Positions 1 through 8,951 of a stretch of DNA of 64,000 nt are shown here, in pieces. This DNA is from Rhabdobacter roseus. Its GTDB lineage: Bacteria; Bacteroidota; Bacteroidia; Cytophagales; Spirosomataceae. Location: the NCBI RefSeq assembly GCF_014202275.1, contig NZ_JACHGF010000003.1:757455-821454 (forward strand). The letters run 5' to 3'. The notes beneath the pieces are model-generated. The model had not been told where the DNA came from. It did no database searches and saw only the letters and a list, made by a program, of their open reading frames with translations. The number at the start of each line of letters is the position of its first letter. Within the stretch, counting starts at the first letter, position 1. Made by a program: the position numbers and the translations under genes.

Positions 1-1
1 A

Positions 2-25
2 CCTGTGGCAGCAAGCTGCCACAGG
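2..25. terminator. Perfect 10-bp hairpin at the window edge
   Basis: CCTGTGGCAG (2-11) and CTGCCACAGG (16-25) form a perfect stem with a 4-base loop. No T-run follows on either visible side, so it may be a weak terminator of a gene that lies before the window. The upstream gene cannot be seen. Confidence 0.35.
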
Positions 26-90
26 GGGCTGGCCGAACTTTTAGGCCCTTCTCCCTAGTTACGTAGCAGAACCAACACGCTGCTTTTTAT

Positions 91-1923
91 TTGAGAAAAA
101 ATCCATTGGGTACTCAGGTACCTCCGAGCCAGTCGCTCCGTAAACGTTTCTCGGCCCTACAAAACCTCCCGCGTTTTTTCCGGCTTGTGTGGGCTACCAG
201 TCCTTCGCTCACGCTGGGCAACATCCTTTTCCGACTTCTGAAAGCGGGGATTCCGCTGGCGATGCTGTATATAGGCAAGGAGATCATCGACGAGATCATC
301 CGGCTGGCGGGAACCGGCGGCGCGCAAAGGTACCTCTGGACGCTCGTCGCGGCGGAGCTGGGCCTCACCATCGTCTCTGACCTGCTCAACCGCTGCATCG
401 GGCTGTTCGACAGCCTGCTGGGTGATTTGGTAGCCAATAAAACCTCCGTAGACCTGGTCCACCACGCGGCGCAGCTGGACCTGTACCAATTTGAAAATCC
501 CGTCTTTTACGACAAACTCGAACGCGCCCGCCGCCAGACCACCAGCCGTACGGTGCTACTTTCGCAGGTACTTTCACAGATGCAGGACATCCTGTCGCTG
601 GGGCTACTCGGGGCCGGGCTGGTGGCCTTCAATCCCTGGCTGATCCTCATTCTGGTCGTGGCCGTAATCCCGTCCTTCCTGGGCGAAACACACTTCAACG
701 AACGTACCTACTCCCTCACCCGCAGCTGGACGCCCGAGCGGCGCGAACTCGACTACCTGCGCTACATCGGGGCCAGCGCCGAAACGGCCAAGGAGGTCAA
801 GGTATTTGGCCTGGAAAACTACCTCACCGACCGCTTCAAAACCATTTCGGACAAGTACTACCTCGAAAACCGTAAGATTGCCATCGGCCGGGCGGGCTGG
901 GGGTACTTGCTGGCCGCCTTGGGTACTTTGGCTTACTACGGGGCCTACGTATTTGTGCTCATGCAAACGCTCGCGGGTCTCATCACGGTAGGTACCATGA
1001 CGTTCCTGTCGGGCTCGTTTCAGCGGATGCACGGCATGTTGCAGGGCATCATGGGCCGGTTTTCGAGCATTGCCGAGAGCGCGTTGTACTTACAAGACTT
1101 ATTTGATTTTTTTGAAATACAACCTACCATCCGAGCCAACACAGCGGGGGCCAAAGTACCCCGGCCCATCCGGCGGGGGATCACGTTTGAAAACGTGAGC
1201 TTCAGGTACCCCGACACCGAGGTGTGGGCCGTGCGCAACCTTTCATTTACGCTACAACCCAACGAAAAGCTGGCGCTGGTGGGCGAAAACGGGGCTGGCA
1301 AAACAACCCTCGTGAAGCTGCTGGCCCGGCTCTACGAACCCACCGAGGGGCGCATCCTGCTCGACGGCCTGCCGCTGGAAGCGTATAGCCTGGCCGAGCT
1401 GAGGGCCAGCATCGGTATTATTTTTCAGGATTACATCCGCTACGAAATGAGCGTGGCCGACAACATTGCCGTGGGCGACATCGAGCGCCGCGACGATGAG
1501 GTACTTATAGCGGAGTCGGCGCAGAAAAGCCTGGCCCACGAGGTAGTAGAACGCCTGCCCGCCCGCTACCAGCAGGTATTGGGCAAGCGCTTTCAGAACG
1601 GGCAGGAGCTCTCGGGCGGGCAATGGCAGAAGGTAGCGCTGGCCCGCGCCTACATGCGCGACGCGCAGCTGGTGGTACTGGACGAACCGACCTCCGCCCT
1701 GGATGCCCGCGCCGAGCACGAGGTATTCCAGCGCTTTAGCCGCTTGATCGAAGGCAAAATGGCCGTGCTGATCTCGCACCGCTTCTCTACGGTACGCATG
1801 GCTGACCGCATTTTATTCCTCGAAAACGGCCAGCGCCTGGAGTACGGCTCGCACGAAGAGCTCCTGGTACTCAACGGGAAGTACGCCGAACTGTTCCAAT
1901 TGCAGGCAAAAGGTTACTTATAA
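91..1923 (+). CDS. ABC exporter, fused membrane and ATPase domains
   Basis: Half-size ABC exporter of 610 residues that would dimerise in the inner membrane. The membrane domain fills roughly residues 40-330 with hydrophobic stretches near 44-65, 82-100, 165-195 and 272-310. The nucleotide-binding domain follows. Walker A is GENGAGKTT at 398-406, the signature LSGGQ is at 507-511, the Walker B aspartate and glutamate are 531-532 (LDEPTSALD), and the H-loop histidine is 563 (ISHRFS). The start is a TTG: an in-frame stop lies at 64-66, no ATG or GTG lies between it and 91, and the first internal Met is deep in the membrane domain. A GTG near 187 is the only alternative. The substrate cannot be told from sequence; lipids, peptides and drugs are all possible. 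No partner gene sits next to it. Confidence 0.9.
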   Translation: MRKNPLGTQVPPSQSLRKRFSALQNLPRFFRLVWATSPSLTLGNILFRLLKAGIPLAMLYIGKEIIDEIIRLAGTGGAQRYLWTLVAAELGLTIVSDLLNRCIGLFDSLLGDLVANKTSVDLVHHAAQLDLYQFENPVFYDKLERARRQTTSRTVLLSQVLSQMQDILSLGLLGAGLVAFNPWLILILVVAVIPSFLGETHFNERTYSLTRSWTPERRELDYLRYIGASAETAKEVKVFGLENYLTDRFKTISDKYYLENRKIAIGRAGWGYLLAALGTLAYYGAYVFVLMQTLAGLITVGTMTFLSGSFQRMHGMLQGIMGRFSSIAESALYLQDLFDFFEIQPTIRANTAGAKVPRPIRRGITFENVSFRYPDTEVWAVRNLSFTLQPNEKLALVGENGAGKTTLVKLLARLYEPTEGRILLDGLPLEAYSLAELRASIGIIFQDYIRYEMSVADNIAVGDIERRDDEVLIAESAQKSLAHEVVERLPARYQQVLGKRFQNGQELSGGQWQKVALARAYMRDAQLVVLDEPTSALDARAEHEVFQRFSRLIEGKMAVLISHRFSTVRMADRILFLENGQRLEYGSHEELLVLNGKYAELFQLQAKGYL

Positions 1924-2144
1924 AATCAAAACCTTGCCAGCTGCCGTTTTCGAAGCAATTCTCTGCAAAGTGTTGCCTATTTCCCCAAAAATTAGCTTAA
2001 CAAATTTTTGGAGAAATACTTTAACTGCTTGACTTACAATTAATTATTAACAACAAATCAAGTAGGTACAGTTATATAGGATGAAGTAGTAAATCTATAC
2101 AACTCAATTATTTCATACTTCAACCTTTATAATCACAATTAATT

Positions 2145-2462
2145 ATGAAAAAGTTAGTAATCTCAGCCATCGCCTTAGCATTAACTGCCTTCGCCACCGT
2201 TGATGCTTCAACCACCATAAATCCTGCTACCGAAGTAGCGACTGTACAACAGCTGGATCAAGAAAAAGTTGCCGTTAAGCCAGAAGACCTACCCGACGCT
2301 GTAAAAAGAACGCTGTCTGCGGACCCATACACCGGTTGGGAAGTAAGCCAGGCTTTCTTAGTGACGGGTGAAAACAACGCCCAACACTACGAAGTAGAGC
2401 TGAAAAGAGGAGAAGAAACCGCCACAGCGAAGCTGGATCAAGACGGAAATAAAGTAGAATAG
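2145..2462 (+). CDS. Small secreted PepSY-like protein
   Basis: A 105-residue protein. An N-terminal signal peptide (MKKLVISAIALALTAFATVD) ends near residue 22. The mature part has the pattern LPDAVKRTL, then GWEVSQAFLV, then HYEVELKRG and KLDQDGNKVE. This is typical of the PepSY-like/beta-lactamase-inhibitor-like periplasmic family of Bacteroidota, where one such unit is about 80 residues. The role of the family is poorly known, so binding or inhibition of a periplasmic partner is only a guess. It is monocistronic, with an AT-rich 220-base leader region upstream and a clear terminator downstream. Confidence 0.7.
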   Translation: MKKLVISAIALALTAFATVDASTTINPATEVATVQQLDQEKVAVKPEDLPDAVKRTLSADPYTGWEVSQAFLVTGENNAQHYEVELKRGEETATAKLDQDGNKVE

Positions 2463-2494
2463 GTAGGTGGCTCTATAACGAGCAATAAATGAAG

Positions 2495-2523
2495 AAGGTC
2501 AGAGAAATTCTCTGGCCTTTTTT
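2495..2523 (+). terminator. Intrinsic terminator after the PepSY-like gene
   Basis: AGGTCAGAG pairs with CTCTGGCCT (one G-U pair) around a short AT loop, followed by seven T. It lies 33 bases after the stop codon and ends only about 20 bases before the -7 box of the next gene. Confidence 0.85.
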
Positions 2524-2541
2524 CGTTTACTAAATACCTAA

Positions 2542-2549
2542 TATCTTTG
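2542..2549 (+). promoter_or_regulatory. Candidate -7 promoter box (TATCTTTG)
   Basis: TATCTTTG matches the Bacteroidota sigma-A -7 consensus TAnnTTTG exactly. It ends 7 bases before the ATG at 2557, which would make the response regulator transcript nearly leaderless. The -33 TTTG box is not clear; only the T-run of the preceding terminator lies at that distance. Confidence 0.4.
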
Positions 2550-2556
2550 CACTCCT

Positions 2557-3918
2557 ATGGCAAACCTCCTACTTGTAGAAGACGACACTACTTTTTCGCA
2601 GCTACTACGTGGCTTCCTGACCAAGCACGGCCATACGGTTAGCCCCTGCTTTACTATAAAAGAAGGGCTGGAGGCCTTTCAGGAGGCGGCTCAGGCCGGA
2701 AAAGAATTTGATGTACTCCTTCTCGACTATCGGCTTCCGGATGGCAACGCCCTCGATCTGCTGACGACGCTCCGTGAAAAAGGCAAGCGCCCACCGGCCC
2801 TCATCATGACGAGCTTCCACGATATTCGTACGGCCGTGCAGGCCATGCGTCAGGGTGCACTGGACTACATTACGAAGCCCGTCAATCCGGAGGAGCTGTT
2901 GATGGTGTTAAGGGAAGCCCTCGAAAAAAAGAATCCGCCCAGTACGCCTCCTGCCCAGCGGCCGTCCACCACGCAAGATTTTATTGAGGGAAAAAGCGCT
3001 GTTTCGCGCTTGCTGTACGAGCACGTCCGGCTCGTAGCGCCCACCGATTTTTCGGTGATCATTCAGGGCGAAAGCGGCACGGGCAAAGAGCACGTAGCCC
3101 GCATGATCCATCGGCTCAGCCCGCGGGCCAACCAACCTTTTGTAGCCATCGACTGCGGCTCGCTCTCCAAAGACCTGGCCGCCAGTGAGCTTTTTGGGCA
3201 CAAAAAAGGCGCTTTTACGGGCGCATTGCTGGACAAAATCGGGCAATTTGAAGCCGCCGACGGAGGTACCCTCTTCATGGACGAAGTAGGCAACCTGGGC
3301 TACGACGTGCAAATAAAGCTTCTGCGGGCCTTGCAGGAGCGGATCATCGTCCCGATTGGAAGCACCCAGCCCGTGAAAGTCAATGTGCGTATCATTGCCG
3401 CTACCAACGACGACCTGCTCACCAGCGTAGCCAAGGGGGATTTTCGGGAAGATTTATACCACCGGCTCAACGAATTCAAGATTCAGGTACCGGCCCTGCG
3501 CGAACGCGGGGAAGATCTGGCTATTTTTGTGAAGTACTTCATGGACCGCGCCAACCAGGAGCTGGGACGGAACGTCCAGGACTTGCCCAAGGAAGTCAAC
3601 GACATTTTTCGGCAGTACGACTGGCCCGGCAACCTGCGTGAGCTAAGCAACGTCATTAAACGCCTGGTGCTCCTCACCAAAGGCGAAGTAGCCGACGTAA
3701 ACGCCCTACCCGACGAGATGACTACCCTGCAAACCGCTGTACCGGCGGCACCGGTCTACACCAATTTTGACCTGAAAGCTATGCAGGAGTCGCACGAGCG
3801 GGAGATGATCATCAAGACCTTGCAGGAAGTACGCTACAACAAAAGCAAAGCCGCCAAGCTTCTCAACATCGACCGCAAGACGCTGTACTACAAAATGGAG
3901 AAATATCAGATCGAGTGA
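2557..3918 (+). CDS. Sigma54-dependent response regulator, NtrC type
   Basis: A 453-residue activator with three parts. The receiver domain (1-120) has an acidic pocket (VEDD, 7-10) and the phospho-acceptor Asp57 in LLLDYRLPDG. The AAA+ domain (about 145-380) has Walker A GESGTGKE at 171-178, the sigma54-contacting loop GAFTGA at 218-223 and a Walker B region ending in MDE near 242. A Fis-type helix-turn-helix occupies the last 35 residues. It should drive RpoN promoters when phosphorylated. Its last 13 bases overlap the 3' end of the convergent hybrid kinase gene, the obvious candidate partner because that kinase ends in an Hpt domain. No sigma54 target is evident in the window. Confidence 0.93.
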   Translation: MANLLLVEDDTTFSQLLRGFLTKHGHTVSPCFTIKEGLEAFQEAAQAGKEFDVLLLDYRLPDGNALDLLTTLREKGKRPPALIMTSFHDIRTAVQAMRQGALDYITKPVNPEELLMVLREALEKKNPPSTPPAQRPSTTQDFIEGKSAVSRLLYEHVRLVAPTDFSVIIQGESGTGKEHVARMIHRLSPRANQPFVAIDCGSLSKDLAASELFGHKKGAFTGALLDKIGQFEAADGGTLFMDEVGNLGYDVQIKLLRALQERIIVPIGSTQPVKVNVRIIAATNDDLLTSVAKGDFREDLYHRLNEFKIQVPALRERGEDLAIFVKYFMDRANQELGRNVQDLPKEVNDIFRQYDWPGNLRELSNVIKRLVLLTKGEVADVNALPDEMTTLQTAVPAAPVYTNFDLKAMQESHEREMIIKTLQEVRYNKSKAAKLLNIDRKTLYYKMEKYQIE

Positions 3919-6449
3919 GGTACCTGCTCTTCGATCTGGTTTACGAGGCGTTCTACTTCCCGCAGTAGCTCCGTGTATTCGGCCTCGCTTACTTCCTGGC
4001 TACGCGCGCGCAATGCTACCTCCAGCGCCCGCAGCCGGGCACCCAGGGGCCGAGCCCCTACTTGCCCTACCCTTCCGGCCAGGCGGTGGATCAGCTCCAT
4101 GCTTTCGGCTTGCCCGTCGAGGGTAGGTAGTTGTCCTAGTCGTTCCAGGTCGGCCCGGGTATCCTTGGCAAAATGCGCGAGCGTGTCACGGATGAGGTCT
4201 TCGTCGCCCATCGCCATGGCATGAAGGTACGATAGATCAAGCTCCACTTTTTCGGTCAGCGGGGGTTCATTCGGTTCGGCGGGAAGGTCCGTCGTCTGCC
4301 CCAGCAGGGCCAGCAGCTCGTGCGTACGGAAAGGCTTCATGAGCAAGCCGTCAAAGCCCGCTTTTAGCAGCGTTTCACGCTCTTCGGGCAGGGCCTGGGC
4401 AGTCACTACAAAGAAGCGGACGTCCGCCCCGGCCCGCTGGCGCAGGCGCTGGCACAGCTCGACCCCGTTCATTCCGGGCATACGCATGTCCATAAACACC
4501 ACCGTAATCTCCTCGTCCCAGGGTTCGTCCAGCATGGCCTGGGGCGACGCAAAGCAGCGGTGCTCCACCCCGTATTCGTTCAGGACCGTAGCGCACCATT
4601 GCAAAATAAAAGGATCGTCGTCGACGAGCCATACTTTTCCCTCAAAAGCCGAAGGCACCGCCTGGGGCTGCTCGGCACAGGGATTGGGGGTCTGGCCGGG
4701 AGTCAGGGGGAGCCAAACGGCAAAAGTAGTACCCTCGCCAAAGGTACTTTCTACGCCAATGGTACCTCCCTGCCCTTCCACCAGCGCTTTCACTATGCTC
4801 AGTCCCAGCCCGGTACCGCCAAAACGGCCCGCGATGCTGGCATCGGCTTGCTCAAACTGATTGAAGATGCGCTGCTGCTGGGCTTCGGTGAGGCCAATAC
4901 CCGTATCAGATACTTCAAATTTAACCTCTTGCAGCGCATCGGTACCTTCCTGGCTTACCCGTACTTTTACCTCACCCACTTCGGTGAACTTCACGGCATT
5001 GCTGAGCAGGTTATGCAGGATTTGGCGCAACCGAAACGGATCCCCCTTCAGGTAGGTACCTGGCTCGAAGGGCTGCTCCAGCGTCAGCATCAAGCCTTTG
5101 CGGCGGGCTTCTGGCCGCACAATATCCATCACTTCGTGCAGCAGGTCGGTGATAAGAAAGTCCTGCTGCTCAAAGGTAAACTGGTCGGAGATGATGCGGC
5201 TGTAATCAAGTACCTCGTTGACCAGGTGCAACAGGTGCTCCGAGGAGCGGTGCAAGGTTTCGAGGTCTTCGTGGCGCGGCTGTTTTTGCCTTTTAAGTAC
5301 CTCGGTGTAGCCAATGATGGACTGCAGCGGCGTTCGAATCTCGTGGCTCATGTTGGACAAAAACCGCTGCTTGGCCAGGCTGTGGTACTCGGCTTCTTCC
5401 TTGGCTAGTTCCAGCTCGCGGCGGTACCGGTTGCTTTTGGTAATGTCTGTGAAAATCAGGTAGGCCAGGAGCGCCGTCAGAAAAAAGAAACCCAGCATGA
5501 TGAGCTCGATGCGCCCCACACTTTGGTTCACCAGGCTCCGGGCCTCGCGGCTGTCCAGGTTGGTTTGCCGCACTACCTCGTTTTCTACTTCCTGCATCAT
5601 CGTGAGCAGCTGCCCGATCAGCGCATCGCCCACGGCGGCCAGCTCCTGCTCGCGGCTCACAAAGCGTTCGGTACGTTGGCGTTGCCCCGTCTCAATGTCC
5701 CGGATCGCCTTGCCAACTTTCTGAATGATGCTATCTTTTTCGGCCAGCGCCAGCGTATCTACCTCTACTTTCACCTCCTGTTTTTGTACTAAGCGATGAG
5801 GGGCGTTGGCAGGGGTAGTTTCTTCTTCTTTTCGACTCTTTTTACTTCCAAACCAGCGCCCCAGAATCCCTCTCTTTTCCTCTTCCTGGGGCGGCGCGAT
5901 TGGCTCCCGAAACATCGTGGTAGTGGTGGTACTTTTCTCCGTTTTGATAAGGGTACTGTCGGTCCGGGTAGCATTGGCTTTCATCAGCCCCGAAAGCGAC
6001 TCCACCTGCTGCGAAAGTACCTTGTTACTTACCAAACCCGACCGTACTTTCAGGTAGTTGTCAAAAATATTTTCCCGGGTTTTCAGGATTTCCTTCATCG
6101 AGTCGATCCGGCTAGCCTGAAAAGAGCTGGTACCGCTCAGGTACCTCAGGGTATCCAGCTTCAACCGTAGCGCCTCCGACTGCCGCATGAACGCATTCTT
6201 ACCCGACTTTCCGGGTACGGTCTGTGCTTTCTGGAGCTGGTCCAGTTGCAGAATATCTTTAAATACTTCATTGATGAGCCGCAGCCGGTCGTTGGGAGAA
6301 GAAAGGTCCTCCACCGTGCGCAGTACTTCCCGAAAGGCCACTTTACTTACCACCCAGGAAGCGGCCAGCGCCAGGCAACTGATCAGGAAACCAAGCAATA
6401 CTTTACCTTTGACCGACTGCAGGAAGGTAGTTTCTTTTAAAGAAGACAT
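3906..6449 (-). CDS. Hybrid sensor kinase HisKA-HATPase-REC-Hpt
   Basis: An 847-residue phosphorelay kinase. A membrane helix near residues 18-36 and a second near 310-335 flank a long, largely helical sensor region. HisKA follows with phospho-His369 (SHEIRTP), then HATPase_c with the N-box [14 protein letters not shown] and [10 protein letters not shown] receiver has Asp654 (FMDMRMPG) and the C-terminal Hpt has His788 (HRLAG). This gives a complete His-Asp-His relay that needs only a final receiver. The convergent NtrC-type regulator, overlapping by 13 bases, is the best candidate. One oddity is a Lys/Arg-rich, Glu-rich patch around residues 190-215 inside the region between the two helices. 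The ATG at 6449 directly precedes the first helix. Confidence 0.92.
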   Translation of the reverse strand: MSSLKETTFLQSVKGKVLLGFLISCLALAASWVVSKVAFREVLRTVEDLSSPNDRLRLINEVFKDILQLDQLQKAQTVPGKSGKNAFMRQSEALRLKLDTLRYLSGTSSFQASRIDSMKEILKTRENIFDNYLKVRSGLVSNKVLSQQVESLSGLMKANATRTDSTLIKTEKSTTTTTMFREPIAPPQEEEKRGILGRWFGSKKSRKEEETTPANAPHRLVQKQEVKVEVDTLALAEKDSIIQKVGKAIRDIETGQRQRTERFVSREQELAAVGDALIGQLLTMMQEVENEVVRQTNLDSREARSLVNQSVGRIELIMLGFFFLTALLAYLIFTDITKSNRYRRELELAKEEAEYHSLAKQRFLSNMSHEIRTPLQSIIGYTEVLKRQKQPRHEDLETLHRSSEHLLHLVNEVLDYSRIISDQFTFEQQDFLITDLLHEVMDIVRPEARRKGLMLTLEQPFEPGTYLKGDPFRLRQILHNLLSNAVKFTEVGEVKVRVSQEGTDALQEVKFEVSDTGIGLTEAQQQRIFNQFEQADASIAGRFGGTGLGLSIVKALVEGQGGTIGVESTFGEGTTFAVWLPLTPGQTPNPCAEQPQAVPSAFEGKVWLVDDDPFILQWCATVLNEYGVEHRCFASPQAMLDEPWDEEITVVFMDMRMPGMNGVELCQRLRQRAGADVRFFVVTAQALPEERETLLKAGFDGLLMKPFRTHELLALLGQTTDLPAEPNEPPLTEKVELDLSYLHAMAMGDEDLIRDTLAHFAKDTRADLERLGQLPTLDGQAESMELIHRLAGRVGQVGARPLGARLRALEVALRARSQEVSEAEYTELLREVERLVNQIEEQVPHSI

Positions 6450-6567
6450 AGATCAAAGTACCTGATGGATTCGTAGTACTAACGTAAAGCCCGGGAAAAT
6501 AATGCGTTGACCACCCGCCGCACCCGCACGGCCTTAATAACGCAAGAGATGGCTGTTCTGTTTTGAA

Positions 6568-6654
6568 ATGGGGTATCACGAAGAATCCGACCTGCTGCAA
6601 TCGTCCGTCCTCAGCGGCTTTGAGCTCACAACGCAGGACGTTTTTGGCGTTTGA
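6568..6654 (+). pseudogene. Possible remnant of a Uma2-family nuclease C-terminus
   Basis: A 28-codon reading frame encodes LLQSSVLSGFELTTQDVF near its end. This resembles the conserved C-terminal tail of Uma2 (DUF820) proteins, which end with a leucine-proline-glycine-phenylalanine-like segment and a final valine-phenylalanine. The frame is open only from 6541, so the rest of the gene is gone. A plus-strand terminator at 6680-6719 fits as the old gene's terminator, since both flanking genes run on the minus strand. The match is from memory of the family and is tentative. Confidence 0.35.
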
Positions 6655-6679
6655 TTCTTTTGAAAGTACCCCCTAATTC

Positions 6680-6719
6680 AAGAGAGGAAATCCGCACTGG
6701 ATTTCCTCTCTTGGTTTTT
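6680..6719 (+). terminator. 14-bp perfect hairpin with plus-strand T-run
   Basis: AAGAGAGGAAATCC (6680-6693) pairs with GGATTTCCTCTCTT (6699-6712), followed by GGTTTTT. The T-run is on the plus strand although both neighbouring intact genes are on the minus strand. It may end the decayed Uma2-like gene or a plus-strand RNA, or act in both directions for the gene ending at 6794. Confidence 0.75.
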
Positions 6720-6793
6720 AAAATGTATGCGCAGGGCCGCCCGTGCAGGGTACTTTTAAGCAAAGTACCCTATGCCCGCCCCAGGCTGAAGCG

Positions 6794-8920
6794 CTACTCT
6801 ACCACCGTCAAAGTACCCTGCATGGAGAGGTAGTGACCGGGGTAGGTACATACGTAGGTGTACTTGCCGGGTTTGGTCGGGGCCAGGAAATAGATGGTAT
6901 CCTCGGCACCGGGCGGGATGAGCTTCGTGTGGTACAGGATACTCGGCAGGTTGGGTACGTAGCCCATCTCGTTGCCTTTCAGGCCCAGCTTAATGGCCGC
7001 TTCTCCGGCGGCGTTGGCGGTACCCTGCTGCACCACCAGGAAGTTGTGCGGCATGTCGTCGTTGTTGGTCATGGTTACCTTCACGCGGCTACCGGCTTTT
7101 ACGGTCAGCTCGGTTTGGTCAAACTGCAAGCCGGGCTTGGTACCTACCACAAACTCGCTGTCGGGGCCGTTGGTCCAGTCGGCGGGCATGGTGGTGGTGC
7201 GTTTGGCCATTTTGGTACCGGATACCTTGGTCGTCGCGGCCGGGGCTGCTCCTTTTCCGTCGGGCGAGGTCGTGGTGGGCGTGGCCATGGTATGTCCGGC
7301 GTGGGCGTTGGCGCTGGCTTTCACGGCTTTGTAGTTGGCCAGTTTTTCGCCGTCCGGAATGGCATTGAGCGTGTAGTAGGCCGTGCTATGGAGCAGCGCC
7401 GAGCCCTGCGTATCCAGCAGGCCGGGTACTTTGATCTCGTGGATGTACTTCTCGCGCAGGCCGTCTACCACCAGGCGCACACGCTTGCCGTCTTCAGAAA
7501 CGGCAATGCCCTTAATGGCGCAGTTTTTATCATCTACTACCGGACTACCGTACACCGGGTGGTACTTATACACAAAGCCCGTGATTTCGTAGGCATTGAC
7601 GTCTTCGGCGGCTTTTTTATCCACGGGCAGCGTAAACTCCAGCTCAAAGCCATCGGGCATGGCCTTCACCGTTTTTATTTCAAAGGGCGTTTTTCCGGTA
7701 AAGACCAGCCGTTGCAGGCCGTAGGGATTCGGGCCGGTAGAGCCCCAGCCGCGGTTGGTTTGTCCTACGAAGAGCGAGCCGTCATTACCCCAGGTCATCC
7801 GAAGTACCCCCGACTGGAAGCCCTCGCGGAACATAATGGCTCCACCCTGGTACTGGCCTTTTACTTTTTCCAGAAATACCCGCGCAATCTTGCTTTGGCC
7901 CTGATCCCCTACCAGCAGCTGCCCGCCGAAGGGACCAAATTTTTCGTCATTAGGAATATTCACAATCTCCGAAGTAGAGATTCCCAAAATACCGTGGGGC
8001 AGCCATACGGCGGGCGTCTTGCCACCGGGTACTTCGCGCGCTACTTCGTAGAAAGGCGTACCACGGCCTTCCAGGTTTTCGGGCTTGATGTACGGCCCAC
8101 CCACCGGATTGGAGCGCGGATCTACGCGGGAGTAAATGTCCTGCGTACGTACCTTCACCGGCGACTCGGGCAAATCGGCCCAACGCAAACCAGCGGGGTG
8201 GCCCATGAAATCGCCCTTCTGCACGTGCGAGATGAAGCCGGAGCCCATCCAGTCGCCCTGGTTATCGCCATAGAAAAACTCCCCGTCGACCATTCCGATG
8301 CCGCAAGGCGAGCGCATGCCCGTAGCCCAGGGTTCCATTTTTCCGTCGGGCGTGATGCGCATGGCCCAGCCGCGCCAAGGTACCCGGCTTTCGCCTAGCC
8401 ACCATTCGGCGTCGCCAAAGGCTACGTTGCCCGTCACCATCATGCTGCCGTCAGGCATCAGGATGGGTCCGTAGGAGTACTCGTGGTAGTGCGCCGAGAT
8501 GGGCCAGGCGTAGACCGTCTCGTAGCGGTCGGCGCGGCCGTCCTTGTCGCGGTCGATGAGCCGGGTGAGCTCGCCCCGCTGGGCCATCAGCAAAGCGCCA
8601 TCCTTGTAGGCCAGGCCCAGGATTTCGTGCAGGCCGCTCGCAAACTTCCGGTAGTAGGGCGGGCGATTGCCTTCAGAGGTAGGGTTTTCGATCATCCAAA
8701 CGTCCCCGCGCCGCGTCGAAACCGCCAGGGTACCATTCGGCAGCGAGACCATCCCGCCTACTTCCAGCACCACGCCCTCCGGAATGGGTAGCGTGGCCAT
8801 TTTGTAATAATTCTCCTCCGTAGCGGGCAGGGCCGCTACGCGCTGGGCCTGCACGCCGGAAGCCAGCGCGGCCACCAACAGGGTACCCAGGGTACTTTTC
8901 TTGATTATATGCTTCATCAT
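6794..8920 (-). CDS. Sugar-dehydrogenase-like beta-propeller with C-terminal cupredoxin
   Basis: A 708-residue secreted protein with a signal peptide ending VQAQ near residue 26. Residues about 30-440 form a beta-propeller of the large family of PQQ-type sugar/sorbosone dehydrogenase-like proteins common in Bacteroidota and Planctomycetota, with repeated DKDGRADRYE and GQTNRGWG-type strands. A beta-sandwich linker (about 440-530) follows. After a Thr/Ala-rich linker comes a blue-copper domain (about 590-708) with all type 1 copper ligands visible: His in MPHNF, Cys and His in YVCTYPGH, and Met in LSMQG. The copper domain suggests electron transfer from the propeller's reaction to an outer acceptor. 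It lies 31 bases downstream of a DUF1080 gene on the same strand, so the two are probably one operon. The substrate is unknown. Confidence 0.8.
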   Translation of the reverse strand: MMKHIIKKSTLGTLLVAALASGVQAQRVAALPATEENYYKMATLPIPEGVVLEVGGMVSLPNGTLAVSTRRGDVWMIENPTSEGNRPPYYRKFASGLHEILGLAYKDGALLMAQRGELTRLIDRDKDGRADRYETVYAWPISAHYHEYSYGPILMPDGSMMVTGNVAFGDAEWWLGESRVPWRGWAMRITPDGKMEPWATGMRSPCGIGMVDGEFFYGDNQGDWMGSGFISHVQKGDFMGHPAGLRWADLPESPVKVRTQDIYSRVDPRSNPVGGPYIKPENLEGRGTPFYEVAREVPGGKTPAVWLPHGILGISTSEIVNIPNDEKFGPFGGQLLVGDQGQSKIARVFLEKVKGQYQGGAIMFREGFQSGVLRMTWGNDGSLFVGQTNRGWGSTGPNPYGLQRLVFTGKTPFEIKTVKAMPDGFELEFTLPVDKKAAEDVNAYEITGFVYKYHPVYGSPVVDDKNCAIKGIAVSEDGKRVRLVVDGLREKYIHEIKVPGLLDTQGSALLHSTAYYTLNAIPDGEKLANYKAVKASANAHAGHTMATPTTTSPDGKGAAPAATTKVSGTKMAKRTTTMPADWTNGPDSEFVVGTKPGLQFDQTELTVKAGSRVKVTMTNNDDMPHNFLVVQQGTANAAGEAAIKLGLKGNEMGYVPNLPSILYHTKLIPPGAEDTIYFLAPTKPGKYTYVCTYPGHYLSMQGTLTVVE

Positions 8921-8951
8921 ATCTGTTAAGCGAGTCAGAACTTTTTACTTT

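Noticed and set aside
6743-8398. 551-codon open frame on the plus strand
   Set aside because: It lies opposite the propeller-cupredoxin gene, whose copper ligands and signal peptide are clear. The plus frame is a shadow rich in Gly, His and Arg.
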